Both the position numbers and the translations under genes were made by a program. A DNA stretch of 64,000 bases from Thalassotalea marina (GTDB lineage Bacteria; Pseudomonadota; Gammaproteobacteria; Enterobacterales; Alteromonadaceae). A model generated the notes under the pieces. It worked only from the letters and a program-made list of their open reading frames with translations. It was not told where the DNA came from and made no database searches. Below, one piece after another: positions 38,702 through 47,254 of the stretch. The stretch lies in contig NZ_BNCK01000003.1 of the NCBI RefSeq assembly GCF_014656435.1, forward strand, positions 124,001 through 188,000. The letters run 5' to 3'. The first letter of the stretch is position 1, and each line of letters opens with the position of its first letter.

Positions 38702-39145
38702 ATGTCATTTATTTCAAAACAAGAGAGAAACTTATTAATTACAGCAAAAACTTTTTTGGCCGTCGGATTATTTAATGCTGTAGATGCAATTTACACCAGT
38801 TTTGATCTGCCTGTTAATGCTTTTATGGGGCTTTTAGGCGCCGCTTTACTGTTACTGGCAATATACTGGACGTTTAAAAACCTACAAAACGTTACCGATA
38901 AATACAGTGATGAATACCTCAAACATATTTATCAACAATCATATAGTTATGCCGCTATTGGTGCTGCTATACCTTTATTTACTTTTATACTGTTTGACGA
39001 TTGGTTGGCACACTACTTTACCATCAAATACTCCGCAAAATTATGTATCGGTACTATGTTATCTATGCAAGGCGGCTATATTTTATGGCGTAACTTTATC
39101 GATAATCGATCGCTAAACAAAGATGAGCTACAAGACGGGGCGTAA
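38702..39145 (+). CDS. Four-helix membrane protein, paralog of the preceding gene
   Basis: A 147-residue inner-membrane protein with helices near 13-30, 38-58, 80-98 and 108-128, and the shared YSDEYLKHIYQQSYSY segment in the loop between helices 2 and 3. AAGGAG lies a few bases before the ATG. It is 12 bases after its paralog and two bases before the XRE gene, so the three are one operon. The function is unknown. Confidence 0.72.
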   Translation: MSFISKQERNLLITAKTFLAVGLFNAVDAIYTSFDLPVNAFMGLLGAALLLLAIYWTFKNLQNVTDKYSDEYLKHIYQQSYSYAAIGAAIPLFTFILFDDWLAHYFTIKYSAKLCIGTMLSMQGGYILWRNFIDNRSLNKDELQDGA

Positions 39146-39147
39146 CT

Positions 39148-39348
39148 ATGAGTGAAGTCAATAATCGCATTGCCGTGCTTCGCGCTGAGTTAAAAATATC
39201 TCAACAAGAATTAGCCGATGCCATTGATGTATCAAGAAAAACCATCAGTACCATAGAAACTGGGCGCTTCACTCCCTCGGTTACCATTGCATTAAAACTC
39301 GCCGGTTACTTTAATGTTGCCGTTGAGGAGATTTTTAGCCTGAATTAA
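39148..39348 (+). CDS. Small XRE-family HTH regulator
   Basis: A 66-residue protein that is nearly all helix-turn-helix: NNRIAVLRAELKISQQELADAIDVSRKTISTIETGRFTPSVTIALKLAGYF, of the YgzD/Xre type with no effector domain. It is the third gene of the operon behind the TGATACC array and is the natural candidate to bind it as a dimer. Confidence 0.88.
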   Translation: MSEVNNRIAVLRAELKISQQELADAIDVSRKTISTIETGRFTPSVTIALKLAGYFNVAVEEIFSLN

Positions 39349-39362
39349 CGATGTAGTTTAAT

Positions 39363-39400
39363 AACAAAAGAGAAAGATTAAATAGCTTTCTCTATTTGTT
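39363..39400 (+). terminator. Terminator of the XRE operon
   Basis: AACAAAAGAGAAAG (39363-39376) pairs with CTTTCTCTATTTGTT (39386-39400) with one bulge, 15 bases after the XRE stop. The right arm itself is U-rich. Confidence 0.6.
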
Positions 39401-39464
39401 ATGCATAATTTCAACTTTTTGCCATACTTTGTTGAATTAGCATTAAAGGATTGTAGACAGCGGG

Positions 39465-40667
39465 ATGCTTATGGATTCATCAAAGTTTAACTGGTTAAAC
39501 GTACTTTTGATTGATGATAGTTCAACCATTTTGAATTATGTCACCACCGTATTAGAAAACGAATATCAAATTGAGCACATTTATCAAGCTTCCTCAGCTT
39601 CTGAAGCGCTTCAAGTACTGAAAAATAACAACTGTTTTAATTTGCTTTTTGTCGATCTCAATATGCCTAATGTTGACGGCATTCAGTTGTTAAAGCAGGT
39701 CAGTGATTTACATTTTAATGGCTACGTTGTGTTAATGACTGGGGTTTCCAGCCGCATCGTCGCTTCCGTTGAATCGCTAATTAGCAAATACCACTTAAAC
39801 TTTGTTGGCTCCCTAGTAAAGCCCATTCACCTTGATGATTTTATTCCCATCTTTGAAAAAATCGGTAATTTCACGCCGCCGAAACCTAGGCCTGAACCTT
39901 TAAAAACCTATGAAATTATTCGGGCGATAAAAAACAATGATCTTAAAGTACATTACCAGCCTCAAGTTGAAATAAGTGAACGAAAGCTTGTTGGTGTCGA
40001 AGCATTATGCCGCCTAGAACACCCAAGGCTAGGCATGGTTTCTCCCGATCGTTTTATCGATAAAGCAGAAGGCAGCGAGTTAATATTACACATTACGATG
40101 GCCGTTATTAAACAGGCAATGAAAGATTGGGCCAAGTGGCACCAGCTTGGATTAACCATTAACCTATCGGTCAATGCTTCGCCTTCTAGCTTACAAAGTG
40201 ATGACTTTGCTGACAGTATTTTAGCGCTTTTAATTGCCTACAATATGCCCGCTGAGAATCTTTGTATTGAAGTGACTGAAAATATCCTCGCACGCGATGA
40301 TGCTCAAGAGCTAGCGACAATTAATCGATTGAATATGCGTGGAGTTAAAATTGCCTTAGATGATTTTGGTAAAGAGCACGCCACCATAGACAGAGTACAA
40401 AAACTGCCGCTAAATACGGTGAAATTTGATAAAAGTTACTTTTTGTCATTCGAAAAAGACAGACAATATCGCAGTGCTCTTAATACCAGTGTTGCCATTG
40501 CTCAACAATTAAATTTGCGCACTTGTGCTGAAGGTATCGAGTCAAGAGCATCACTTGAACTAGCGTCAGAATTGCGAATAGATATTGCCCAAGGTTTTTT
40601 TATTGCCCGGCCCATGCTGGCCAAAGAAATCATACCTTGGGCAAATAAATGGAAAAATAACAGCTAA
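39465..40667 (+). CDS. Response regulator with EAL (c-di-GMP phosphodiesterase) output
   Basis: Residues 10-130 are a receiver domain with acidic D17/D18, phospho-acceptor D64 (LLFVDLNMP), T92 and K119. Residues 150-400 are an EAL domain with E179 (EAL), N233, E269/E272, D299-D300, K320, E356 and Q376. It should hydrolyse c-di-GMP to pGpG when switched by an unknown kinase. Loop 6, normally DDFGTGYSSL, reads DDFGKEHATI, so dimer-linked activation may differ, although the metal ligands remain. No kinase gene is adjacent. The first ATG is used; a second ATG lies six bases on. Confidence 0.9.
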   Translation: MLMDSSKFNWLNVLLIDDSSTILNYVTTVLENEYQIEHIYQASSASEALQVLKNNNCFNLLFVDLNMPNVDGIQLLKQVSDLHFNGYVVLMTGVSSRIVASVESLISKYHLNFVGSLVKPIHLDDFIPIFEKIGNFTPPKPRPEPLKTYEIIRAIKNNDLKVHYQPQVEISERKLVGVEALCRLEHPRLGMVSPDRFIDKAEGSELILHITMAVIKQAMKDWAKWHQLGLTINLSVNASPSSLQSDDFADSILALLIAYNMPAENLCIEVTENILARDDAQELATINRLNMRGVKIALDDFGKEHATIDRVQKLPLNTVKFDKSYFLSFEKDRQYRSALNTSVAIAQQLNLRTCAEGIESRASLELASELRIDIAQGFFIARPMLAKEIIPWANKWKNNS

Positions 40668-41554
40668 CTGGCCGCTTGCTCTAAGTCTATAACATTCGAC
40701 TGTTTGGCTGACTCAACATATAAATAGGCAGCGCCCAATAAAGCGGCGTTGTCTAACTGACCTTGCATTATCGTTAAGCCATTGCGTACTTTTTTATACG
40801 GAAAATTGTCTAACGCTTTTTCTAATGGCGCTATAAAAACATCAAATGACTTGGCGACAGAGCCACCAATCACGATCACTTTAGGGTTGATAACAAACAT
40901 TAAATAACTAATAGCTTTTGCTAAGTGTTGGGCAAAGTCATTAAAAATCGCCAAGGCTTTTTCATCACCTTGCCTAGCAAGTTCAGCCAACTGGCCTCCA
41001 TCAACACCATGATGTTTTTTGAAAAACGACCCAGAACAATAGTCATCTAAGGTACCGTTTAAATAAGGAATCCCCCCTAGTTCACCTGCGCAACAGTCTT
41101 GGCCAGTGTAAAGGGTATTATTGAGCATCAAGCCAGTTCCAAAACCTGTACCTAGACAGATACCCGCAACATGTTGCCCAAGGTTTGCCGCGCCACCATA
41201 AGCGTATTCACCAGCCACAAAACAGTTAACATCATTGTTTAAATACACATCAATATTAAAAATTTGTTCTAGTTCAGCTTTTAAAGGGTAATCGCGCCAA
41301 ACTGGGATATTAACAGCGTCACACACATGGCCCGTGTGTAAATCGACAATGGTTGGCACGCCAATCGCTATTGCCACGGTATCGTCTTGCAATTGCTCAC
41401 GAATACCTTCAACAAGAAACGCTAAAATACTTGAAGCATCGGCATGGGCGTCAAACAACTTAACGCAGTTTTGTTCAATTTGACCTTGGCGAAAACGGCC
41501 AAAGTTAACTTTAGTGCCGCCAACATCTAGCGTCACGATAGAATTTGATTTCAT
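40664..41554 (-). CDS. ROK-family sugar kinase, probable N-acetylglucosamine kinase
   Basis: The 296-residue protein has the ROK ATP motif LDVGGTKVNFG (D10-T14), catalytic D108 in LNNDVNCFVAGE, GICLGTGFGTG and E158 in AGELGGIPY. The usual ROK zinc-site cysteines are largely missing (only C173 near that position), which is seen in some ROK kinases. Lying after the GH20, MFS and NagX genes, it most likely phosphorylates GlcNAc freed by the hexosaminidase. It overlaps the convergent EAL gene by four bases. Confidence 0.83.
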   Translation of the reverse strand: MKSNSIVTLDVGGTKVNFGRFRQGQIEQNCVKLFDAHADASSILAFLVEGIREQLQDDTVAIAIGVPTIVDLHTGHVCDAVNIPVWRDYPLKAELEQIFNIDVYLNNDVNCFVAGEYAYGGAANLGQHVAGICLGTGFGTGLMLNNTLYTGQDCCAGELGGIPYLNGTLDDYCSGSFFKKHHGVDGGQLAELARQGDEKALAIFNDFAQHLAKAISYLMFVINPKVIVIGGSVAKSFDVFIAPLEKALDNFPYKKVRNGLTIMQGQLDNAALLGAAYLYVESAKQSNVIDLEQAAS

Positions 41555-41570
41555 TGAAAAACCTAAAACA

Positions 41571-41596
41571 CCAACCGAGCAAAAACGCTCGGTTGG
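41571..41596 (-). terminator. Ten-pair hairpin between the GH20 and ROK kinase genes
   Basis: CCAACCGAGC pairs perfectly with GCTCGGTTGG around a six-base loop, just after the GH20 stop and 17 bases before the kinase ATG. A U-rich stretch follows on the minus strand. It may be a partial terminator or an mRNA-protecting hairpin within the operon. Confidence 0.6.
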
Positions 41597-41606
41597 TTAT
41601 TGCTAT

Positions 41607-44279
41607 TTACTTAACCAGTAAACTTCGACCAGCACGGTCACCTGCGGCATTTCTAGCACGCACTTCAACTTCACCAGTCACTTCAACAGGTTCGTTGTAA
41701 CGTTGCCAGTTACCGCCATCTACACGATATTCAAGAGGTAAACCCGGTAATGAATTATTGATATGTAATTTACCTTCAATAATTTTGGCGCCAACCGTAG
41801 GTACACGATAAAACACACCAAGTTTATCTAACTTGATTAATTCTTTATGACCGAGGGTATTAGCAAAAACTTGCCAAGCTTGATCACGTTGTGCTTTTAA
41901 CTCGTCAGTAAATACACCAGTATCCTTGTTGTATTTTGCACCGTCATAGTTGTACGGTACTGCCCAATTAGCTTGATGCCAAGCGCGTTCGGCAAGTGCA
42001 ATCATACGTGGGTAAAGCATGTATTCAGCTTGGTCTTCACTGCGAATGGTTTCACTCCAAATTTGCCCTTGAACACCAGCAACCTGGTAACCTTTTGGCA
42101 GTGGTTGATGCAGGATTTTACCGTCTTCATCTTTGTGTAACGTGTCATCTATTTCAAAGTGATGGCCTTTGGTATCTACCCTAAATTCTGCATGAATTGG
42201 TAAGTTACCCGGCATAAAGTTAAATACGTTGCGGCTGTCGATACGACGAGATGCCCAGTTGTAACCACGTTCTTTAGGGTCAACTTCATAGGGGAAGTCA
42301 AAGTAGAATACATCAGGAGTCGATAATACGACGTTCCAACCACGATGCGCTTGCTCACTTGCCATCGCTTGTGCACCAGAAGCAAAGTGACCACCTGCTG
42401 GTAACGGCCCCCAAATATACGAATAAACGTCTTTTGGCATATTCTCTTTGTGTGTTTGACCTAAACCATCATTCCAACCACCAACAGCTATGCCTTTAGC
42501 TGCGATCATGTTAGACACTCGCTCGATAAAGTGTGCGCCTAAATGTTTGTAGTCAGTTACATCGTTATCTGGATTTTCAACCAAGGCTTTACATTCTGGC
42601 GAGTCAACCCAAGCACCTGCCGTTTCATCAGCACCGATATGGTAAGTGGTTAATGGATGATTTGCCTCTTTGTGTAGCGTGATCAAATCTTCTAATACAC
42701 GGTCAACAAAGGCGTAAGACGACTCTAAACAGACGTTAATGGTATTGTCATTGTAGTTTTGAATTGAGCGATATTCTGTTTTGTCATCTAAGTCTGATAA
42801 CAAATAACGCTTGGCTTCCACTTCGTTTTCTTGCGCCATAAAACGACGGTATCTTGCTTCCATCGCTTTTACTGCAACACGTGAGTGACCCGGCATATCA
42901 AGTGATGGGATCACTTGGATATGATGTTTAGACGCATACGCTAAAATATCTTTGTAGTCTTGTTCACTGTAAAAGCCATCGCGATCTGATGAATCAGCGC
43001 CACCTAATTGTGGTTGCATACAGGCTGTGTCAGTTAAATCCATACAACGTACTGCACCTATTTCCGTCAGCTCAGGAAAGCTTGGCAATGCAATACGCCA
43101 CCCTTCATCTTCCGCTAAATGCATATGAAGTTTATTTAATTTGTATGCGCCCATTTGTTCAATAAGACGGAAGATCATTTGCTTGTCATGAAAGTTACGT
43201 GCAACATCCATGTGCTGACCACGGTAGCCGTACAAAGGCGCATCTTCAATGGCAGCAAATGGCACGGTCAATGAATTCACCGATAGTAAACCCGCTAACG
43301 TTTGCACACCATAAAACGCACCAGCTGAATCAGCCGCTTTAATTACCACACCATTTTGATCAATATTAAGCGTGTAACTTTCTGCATCTTTTAGCGTTTC
43401 ATCAAGACTGATTGCAAGATTTACGCCTTGCTCAGACTGCACCACACCCAATTTAGTTAAACGCTCAAATGCTGCACTGACATCGTCACTTACAACATTA
43501 GATAACGATACCTTGATACCATTTGAAAGATCTAACGTTTCACCGCCAGATGCTACTTTAATCGTGTTAGGTGTTGGGATAACCGTATTAGCCACTTGGC
43601 TGTTATCAACGGCTATATCTTGATTGTGCTCATACAACCAAGTAGTGCCTGCGTATTGGTTGATATCTTTTGGTGTCGCCTTAATTTGTTTTTCGATGTT
43701 AGTGTAAGGCGCAATCCAAGGGGTTAGCTCTAGCTTAGACTCAGCATCAATTTGTGTTCGTGTGCTGTCAATCACTGCTGGCTTTAAGTTATCCGCTGCG
43801 ATCCAATAATTTGGCATCAGCTGAGAGTGAGTGAGCACCGTTGCCGCCATAAACACTTGAACCGTTTGTGTCTCACCCGCTTTAAAGCCTTTAAAGCCGT
43901 CAGTTGGTGATATTTGATGAATATCACCGTTATAAAAGTCTACCGACAAAGTGTCAGATTTGCTGGCATAAATAGGATATACCTGAGAGTAGTAGATGCT
44001 CCAATCATTAACGGCCATATCTTCTGGCATAGTGAAATCAATGTATGCACTAAAACAGTGTTTAACTTCTTTGCCGTCTTTATCTGGACAATCGGTTTCA
44101 ATATTACTCAATACTCGATATTTAACATCTAAGTTTGAAGCAATGTTGTCTAAACCAGCTTGATCAAGTGCAACCAAAGGCGAAGCCAAATTTGCTGGCT
44201 TGCTAGGTTGTGGATCACTACAGCCTGACAGCGCTGTCATTGCGACGCCGCAAGCAAGGAACAATCTAGATAATTTCAT
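41607..44279 (-). CDS. Beta-N-acetylhexosaminidase (chitobiase type), GH20 lipoprotein
   Basis: The 890-residue lipoprotein has a lipobox (MTALSGC20), an N-terminal CHB_HEX carbohydrate-binding domain (about 35-190), a GH20b domain, the catalytic barrel (YGYRGQHMDVARNFHDKQ, LHMHLAEDEGWRIALP, YHIGADETAGAW with the D-E pair) and a C-terminal CHB_HEX_C module (about 810-890). It splits chitobiose and longer chito-oligosaccharides to GlcNAc at the outer-membrane/periplasm side. It sits between the MFS permease and kinase genes. Confidence 0.93.
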   Translation of the reverse strand: MKLSRLFLACGVAMTALSGCSDPQPSKPANLASPLVALDQAGLDNIASNLDVKYRVLSNIETDCPDKDGKEVKHCFSAYIDFTMPEDMAVNDWSIYYSQVYPIYASKSDTLSVDFYNGDIHQISPTDGFKGFKAGETQTVQVFMAATVLTHSQLMPNYWIAADNLKPAVIDSTRTQIDAESKLELTPWIAPYTNIEKQIKATPKDINQYAGTTWLYEHNQDIAVDNSQVANTVIPTPNTIKVASGGETLDLSNGIKVSLSNVVSDDVSAAFERLTKLGVVQSEQGVNLAISLDETLKDAESYTLNIDQNGVVIKAADSAGAFYGVQTLAGLLSVNSLTVPFAAIEDAPLYGYRGQHMDVARNFHDKQMIFRLIEQMGAYKLNKLHMHLAEDEGWRIALPSFPELTEIGAVRCMDLTDTACMQPQLGGADSSDRDGFYSEQDYKDILAYASKHHIQVIPSLDMPGHSRVAVKAMEARYRRFMAQENEVEAKRYLLSDLDDKTEYRSIQNYNDNTINVCLESSYAFVDRVLEDLITLHKEANHPLTTYHIGADETAGAWVDSPECKALVENPDNDVTDYKHLGAHFIERVSNMIAAKGIAVGGWNDGLGQTHKENMPKDVYSYIWGPLPAGGHFASGAQAMASEQAHRGWNVVLSTPDVFYFDFPYEVDPKERGYNWASRRIDSRNVFNFMPGNLPIHAEFRVDTKGHHFEIDDTLHKDEDGKILHQPLPKGYQVAGVQGQIWSETIRSEDQAEYMLYPRMIALAERAWHQANWAVPYNYDGAKYNKDTGVFTDELKAQRDQAWQVFANTLGHKELIKLDKLGVFYRVPTVGAKIIEGKLHINNSLPGLPLEYRVDGGNWQRYNEPVEVTGEVEVRARNAAGDRAGRSLLVK

Positions 44280-44336
44280 GTAAGATACACCCTGTTATTA
44301 TTATTGCCAGCATGACCATCATGCTAACGAGATTTT

Positions 44337-45602
44337 TTACGCCGGATTATTCGCCGACGCTTTATTGAAAAGCTTCACTGTTTTGTTTGTGACTAAAGGT
44401 TTAGCCCAGTAACCAATGGCGAAAATATAACCTAACGTTATATAAACTACGACCATACCAATTCTTAGGTCGCCTGTCATGTCTGCAATTAAGCCAATAA
44501 TGGGAGATGCTAAACCACCACCCACAATTCCTGTACATAAAATACCGGCAAATGAACCATGATGTTGTGCCACAGAGTTGAGTGCAAGTGAAAATATCAC
44601 CGACCACATAACAGACAAAAAGAAGCCTACCATAGGAAAGGCCATAACTGAAATATCTGCACTACCAAATAACGCAGCGGTGAGTGAAATCATCGCACCG
44701 GCTGAAAATAATTTAAGTACTAACCTTGAATCTAAAAGCTTGACCAATAACAGACCCAAGACACAACCTATGGTTAACATTAGCCAAAACTCACTGACGG
44801 TATTGGCGCCAACAGTAACGGGATCTAAACCGTGATATCTTTCTAAAAACAAAGAAATAGCATTGGCAACGCCTTGTTCAGTACCAACATACGCTGCTAT
44901 GCCGATAAAGAATAAAATCACCGATTTATTTTGTAGTAACTGGCCATAAATACTCAACGCACCTGAAGTCTCATCTTCTTTTCGCTCAACTTTAGGCAGT
45001 TTGATCAACGCGATTAAAATAATCATCACGACTGACACTGCGGCAAAAATCCAATACATAGACAACCAAGTCATCTGCTCAGGCACATTTGCACTAAAGA
45101 AATTAATTAACGCCGACTGCTCACCTGCCGCCATCGATTGCACGACATGACTGTAGACAATTGGGCTGAGTGTTGCGGCACCGCCAAACAATAATTGTGC
45201 TAACACAGAATAAAACGCAAAATGCTCTTGCCCGCCCGAAACACGCAATAGTGGGTTTATTGCCACTTGCAACATCGCCATGCCTGAGCCAATTAAAAAC
45301 AGTGAGCCCATCGCCATAAAAAAGCTCGGCTGCATGGCAAACAAAAATGAACCGCTAGCCGCCATAACAAACGCAACTAACATGACAAATTTTTCGCCGT
45401 ATTTATCCACTAACATGCCTGATGGGATCGACATCACCCCATAAGCGGCAAAAAATGAAAAAGGTAAAAAGCCAGCAACAGCTAAGCTGATGTTAAAGTC
45501 TTCAACCAACGAGGGAAATAGCGGCCCCAAAATATTGGTTATAAATGAGATGGCGAAAAATGTGACTAGCACAAGTAATACCGCCGTGTAGTTTGTTTTC
45601 AT
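44337..45602 (-). CDS. nagP: MFS permease, probable N-acetylglucosamine transporter
   Basis: A 421-residue, 12-helix permease of the FucP/NagP group (NILGPLFPSLVEDFNISLAVAGFLPF, SIPSGMLVDKYGEKF). NagP takes up GlcNAc with protons in several marine and plant-associated Proteobacteria. Genes for NagX, hexosaminidase and kinase on both sides support that substrate. The ATG at 45602 with AAGGA upstream is preferred over an in-frame start 48 bases earlier. Confidence 0.8.
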   Translation of the reverse strand: MKTNYTAVLLVLVTFFAISFITNILGPLFPSLVEDFNISLAVAGFLPFSFFAAYGVMSIPSGMLVDKYGEKFVMLVAFVMAASGSFLFAMQPSFFMAMGSLFLIGSGMAMLQVAINPLLRVSGGQEHFAFYSVLAQLLFGGAATLSPIVYSHVVQSMAAGEQSALINFFSANVPEQMTWLSMYWIFAAVSVVMIILIALIKLPKVERKEDETSGALSIYGQLLQNKSVILFFIGIAAYVGTEQGVANAISLFLERYHGLDPVTVGANTVSEFWLMLTIGCVLGLLLVKLLDSRLVLKLFSAGAMISLTAALFGSADISVMAFPMVGFFLSVMWSVIFSLALNSVAQHHGSFAGILCTGIVGGGLASPIIGLIADMTGDLRIGMVVVYITLGYIFAIGYWAKPLVTNKTVKLFNKASANNPA

Positions 45603-45773
45603 TAAATTGTCCTTAGTGTTGTTGTTTTTTACTTCCGTTAAATAGCGCACAAAATTTACACAAATTTAAAGCGCACTCCTTTTTACTTGATCAATTACTT
45701 GTTCACCAGCAAAAAAGTTTTCACTGCATATTTCATAAATTCATTGGTGGTAAGTTAAGGCTTAAGTACAAAA

Positions 45774-45816
45774 TGAGCGCAGTATGTATCGTTTAAACAA
45801 CATCAATCTGCGCTCA
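45774..45816. other. Inverted repeat between nagX and nagP
   Basis: TGAGCGCAG (45774-45782) and CTGCGCTCA (45808-45816) are perfect inverted copies separated by 25 bases, immediately after the nagX stop. They could form a terminator-like stem or be a binding site upstream of nagP. There is no U tract. The 229 bases between nagX and the nagP ATG may hold a separate nagP promoter. Confidence 0.4.
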
Positions 45817-45831
45817 CTGAACTTTAATTGG

Positions 45832-46908
45832 CTAAATTTTGATGAAAATCTTTCTTTCGTATAGCCATTTTGAACACCACCAAAAGAAAGCGACATGAGC
45901 AAAGGCAAAGACAAAAGAGGCGAATTTTTCTGGCATCACACTAGCAAGGGAGGTAAACATGAAACTGTGTAGTCCTTGATCACCAACAGTGAAAAAGCCA
46001 TAACTTGCCCCCCATACCCATGACAACACATAGATAAATAGTGGATTAGTTCCATAAACCAACAACGGCGTCACTTGCTTTTCTACTTTCTTGATATCAA
46101 TCAGAAAAACAAAAAACGCTAAGGTTAAACAGGCATAACCCGCCGTATAAATAACATAAGAACTGGTCCACAACGCTTTGTTAATTGGAATGATAAAATC
46201 AAGAAGCAAACCAGCTACTAATCCTAAAACACCCAATTGGATTAATTTAACCATAGACTCTTTTTTATCAGCAATTTGACTGATAAAACGTGTTACTTCA
46301 AAGCCAAATAAAACACTGACAATCGACGGAATAGTACTTAGAAGGCCTTCAGGATCAAAAGGTACACCAAAACCACCATAAACATGATTAGCACCTAAAA
46401 CGATTAAATCGACCTGGCGCACTAGGTTAGTTTCCAATGCATAAGCACCATCACCTACACTTATCATCATCAAGTGATAGCCAATTAAAATCGCAGCTGA
46501 AACCAACAAAACTCCCATTCGACTTAACGTCAATACAATAAAGGCAGCAAAAATATACGCTAAGCCAATGCGCTGTAATACCCCCATAATCCGCCAAGTA
46601 TCAGGATCACCAGTAAATGGGTAAATATTCAGTAGAAAGCCTATTAAAAATATCAAAAAACCACGTTTGATCACTTTAAACGCTAAGGCGGCATCAAGTT
46701 GAAAGTTTTGCTTTTTAAAAGCAAAAAACATCGCTGAGCCAACAATAAACATAAAGAATGGAAACACTAAATCCGTAGGTGTTAGGCCATGCCAACTGGC
46801 ATGCAGTAATGGTGGATATACATATGACCAAGAGCCCGGGGTATTCACTAAAATCATCAAGGCAATGGTTAATCCCCTCAACGCATCTAAAGCAATATAA
46901 CGTTGCAC
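45832..46908 (-). CDS. nagX: NagX-like membrane protein (DUF5009/acyltransferase fold)
   Basis: The 358-residue protein has about ten transmembrane helices and the conserved start RYIALDALRGLTIALMILVNTPG followed by HGLTPTDLVFPFFMFIVGSAM. This is the heparan-glucosaminide acetyltransferase-like family called NagX in GlcNAc clusters of Shewanella and relatives. Its exact role in GlcNAc use is not settled. It starts a minus-strand run with the MFS, GH20 and kinase genes. Confidence 0.8.
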   Translation of the reverse strand: MQRYIALDALRGLTIALMILVNTPGSWSYVYPPLLHASWHGLTPTDLVFPFFMFIVGSAMFFAFKKQNFQLDAALAFKVIKRGFLIFLIGFLLNIYPFTGDPDTWRIMGVLQRIGLAYIFAAFIVLTLSRMGVLLVSAAILIGYHLMMISVGDGAYALETNLVRQVDLIVLGANHVYGGFGVPFDPEGLLSTIPSIVSVLFGFEVTRFISQIADKKESMVKLIQLGVLGLVAGLLLDFIIPINKALWTSSYVIYTAGYACLTLAFFVFLIDIKKVEKQVTPLLVYGTNPLFIYVLSWVWGASYGFFTVGDQGLHSFMFTSLASVMPEKFASFVFAFAHVAFFWWCSKWLYERKIFIKI

Positions 46909-47197
46909 TATTATTCTCCGTTGTTGTCATTATCTTGGATGATACCTATGCCAAAGGCATAACAGGAAATTCCTTAGTAACATTGCCAACAAGCAAACGT
47001 AAATATTTGCTCCATAAACTCACTTAATGGTAGCTGTTAACAACAGCTCAATAAGCAGCGTTCAGCCCGTCCTTAGAAAGATTAAAATATCGTTAGTAGA
47101 GGTTAGTAACTTTGTGTATCGTCATTATTTTTTATCACTAACCCAAGTGATTGCGCATTAGCCCATTTAGTGTGAAGTTAAGCGCAGCACCATTGAT

Positions 47198-47232
47198 ATA
47201 CTTTTCTATCAACTTATAATACTTTTCTATCA
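47198..47232. promoter_or_regulatory. Direct repeats, probable AraC-type operator
   Basis: ATACTTTTCTATCA occurs at 47198-47211 and 47219-47232, exactly 21 bases (two helical turns) apart. This is the arrangement of half-sites bound by AraC-family dimers. The repeats lie directly before the AraC gene and 290 bases from nagX. The rest of the 346-base gap 46909-47254 shows no gene. Confidence 0.6.
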
Positions 47233-47254
47233 CTCCTTAACCGGTGACTGTCTG

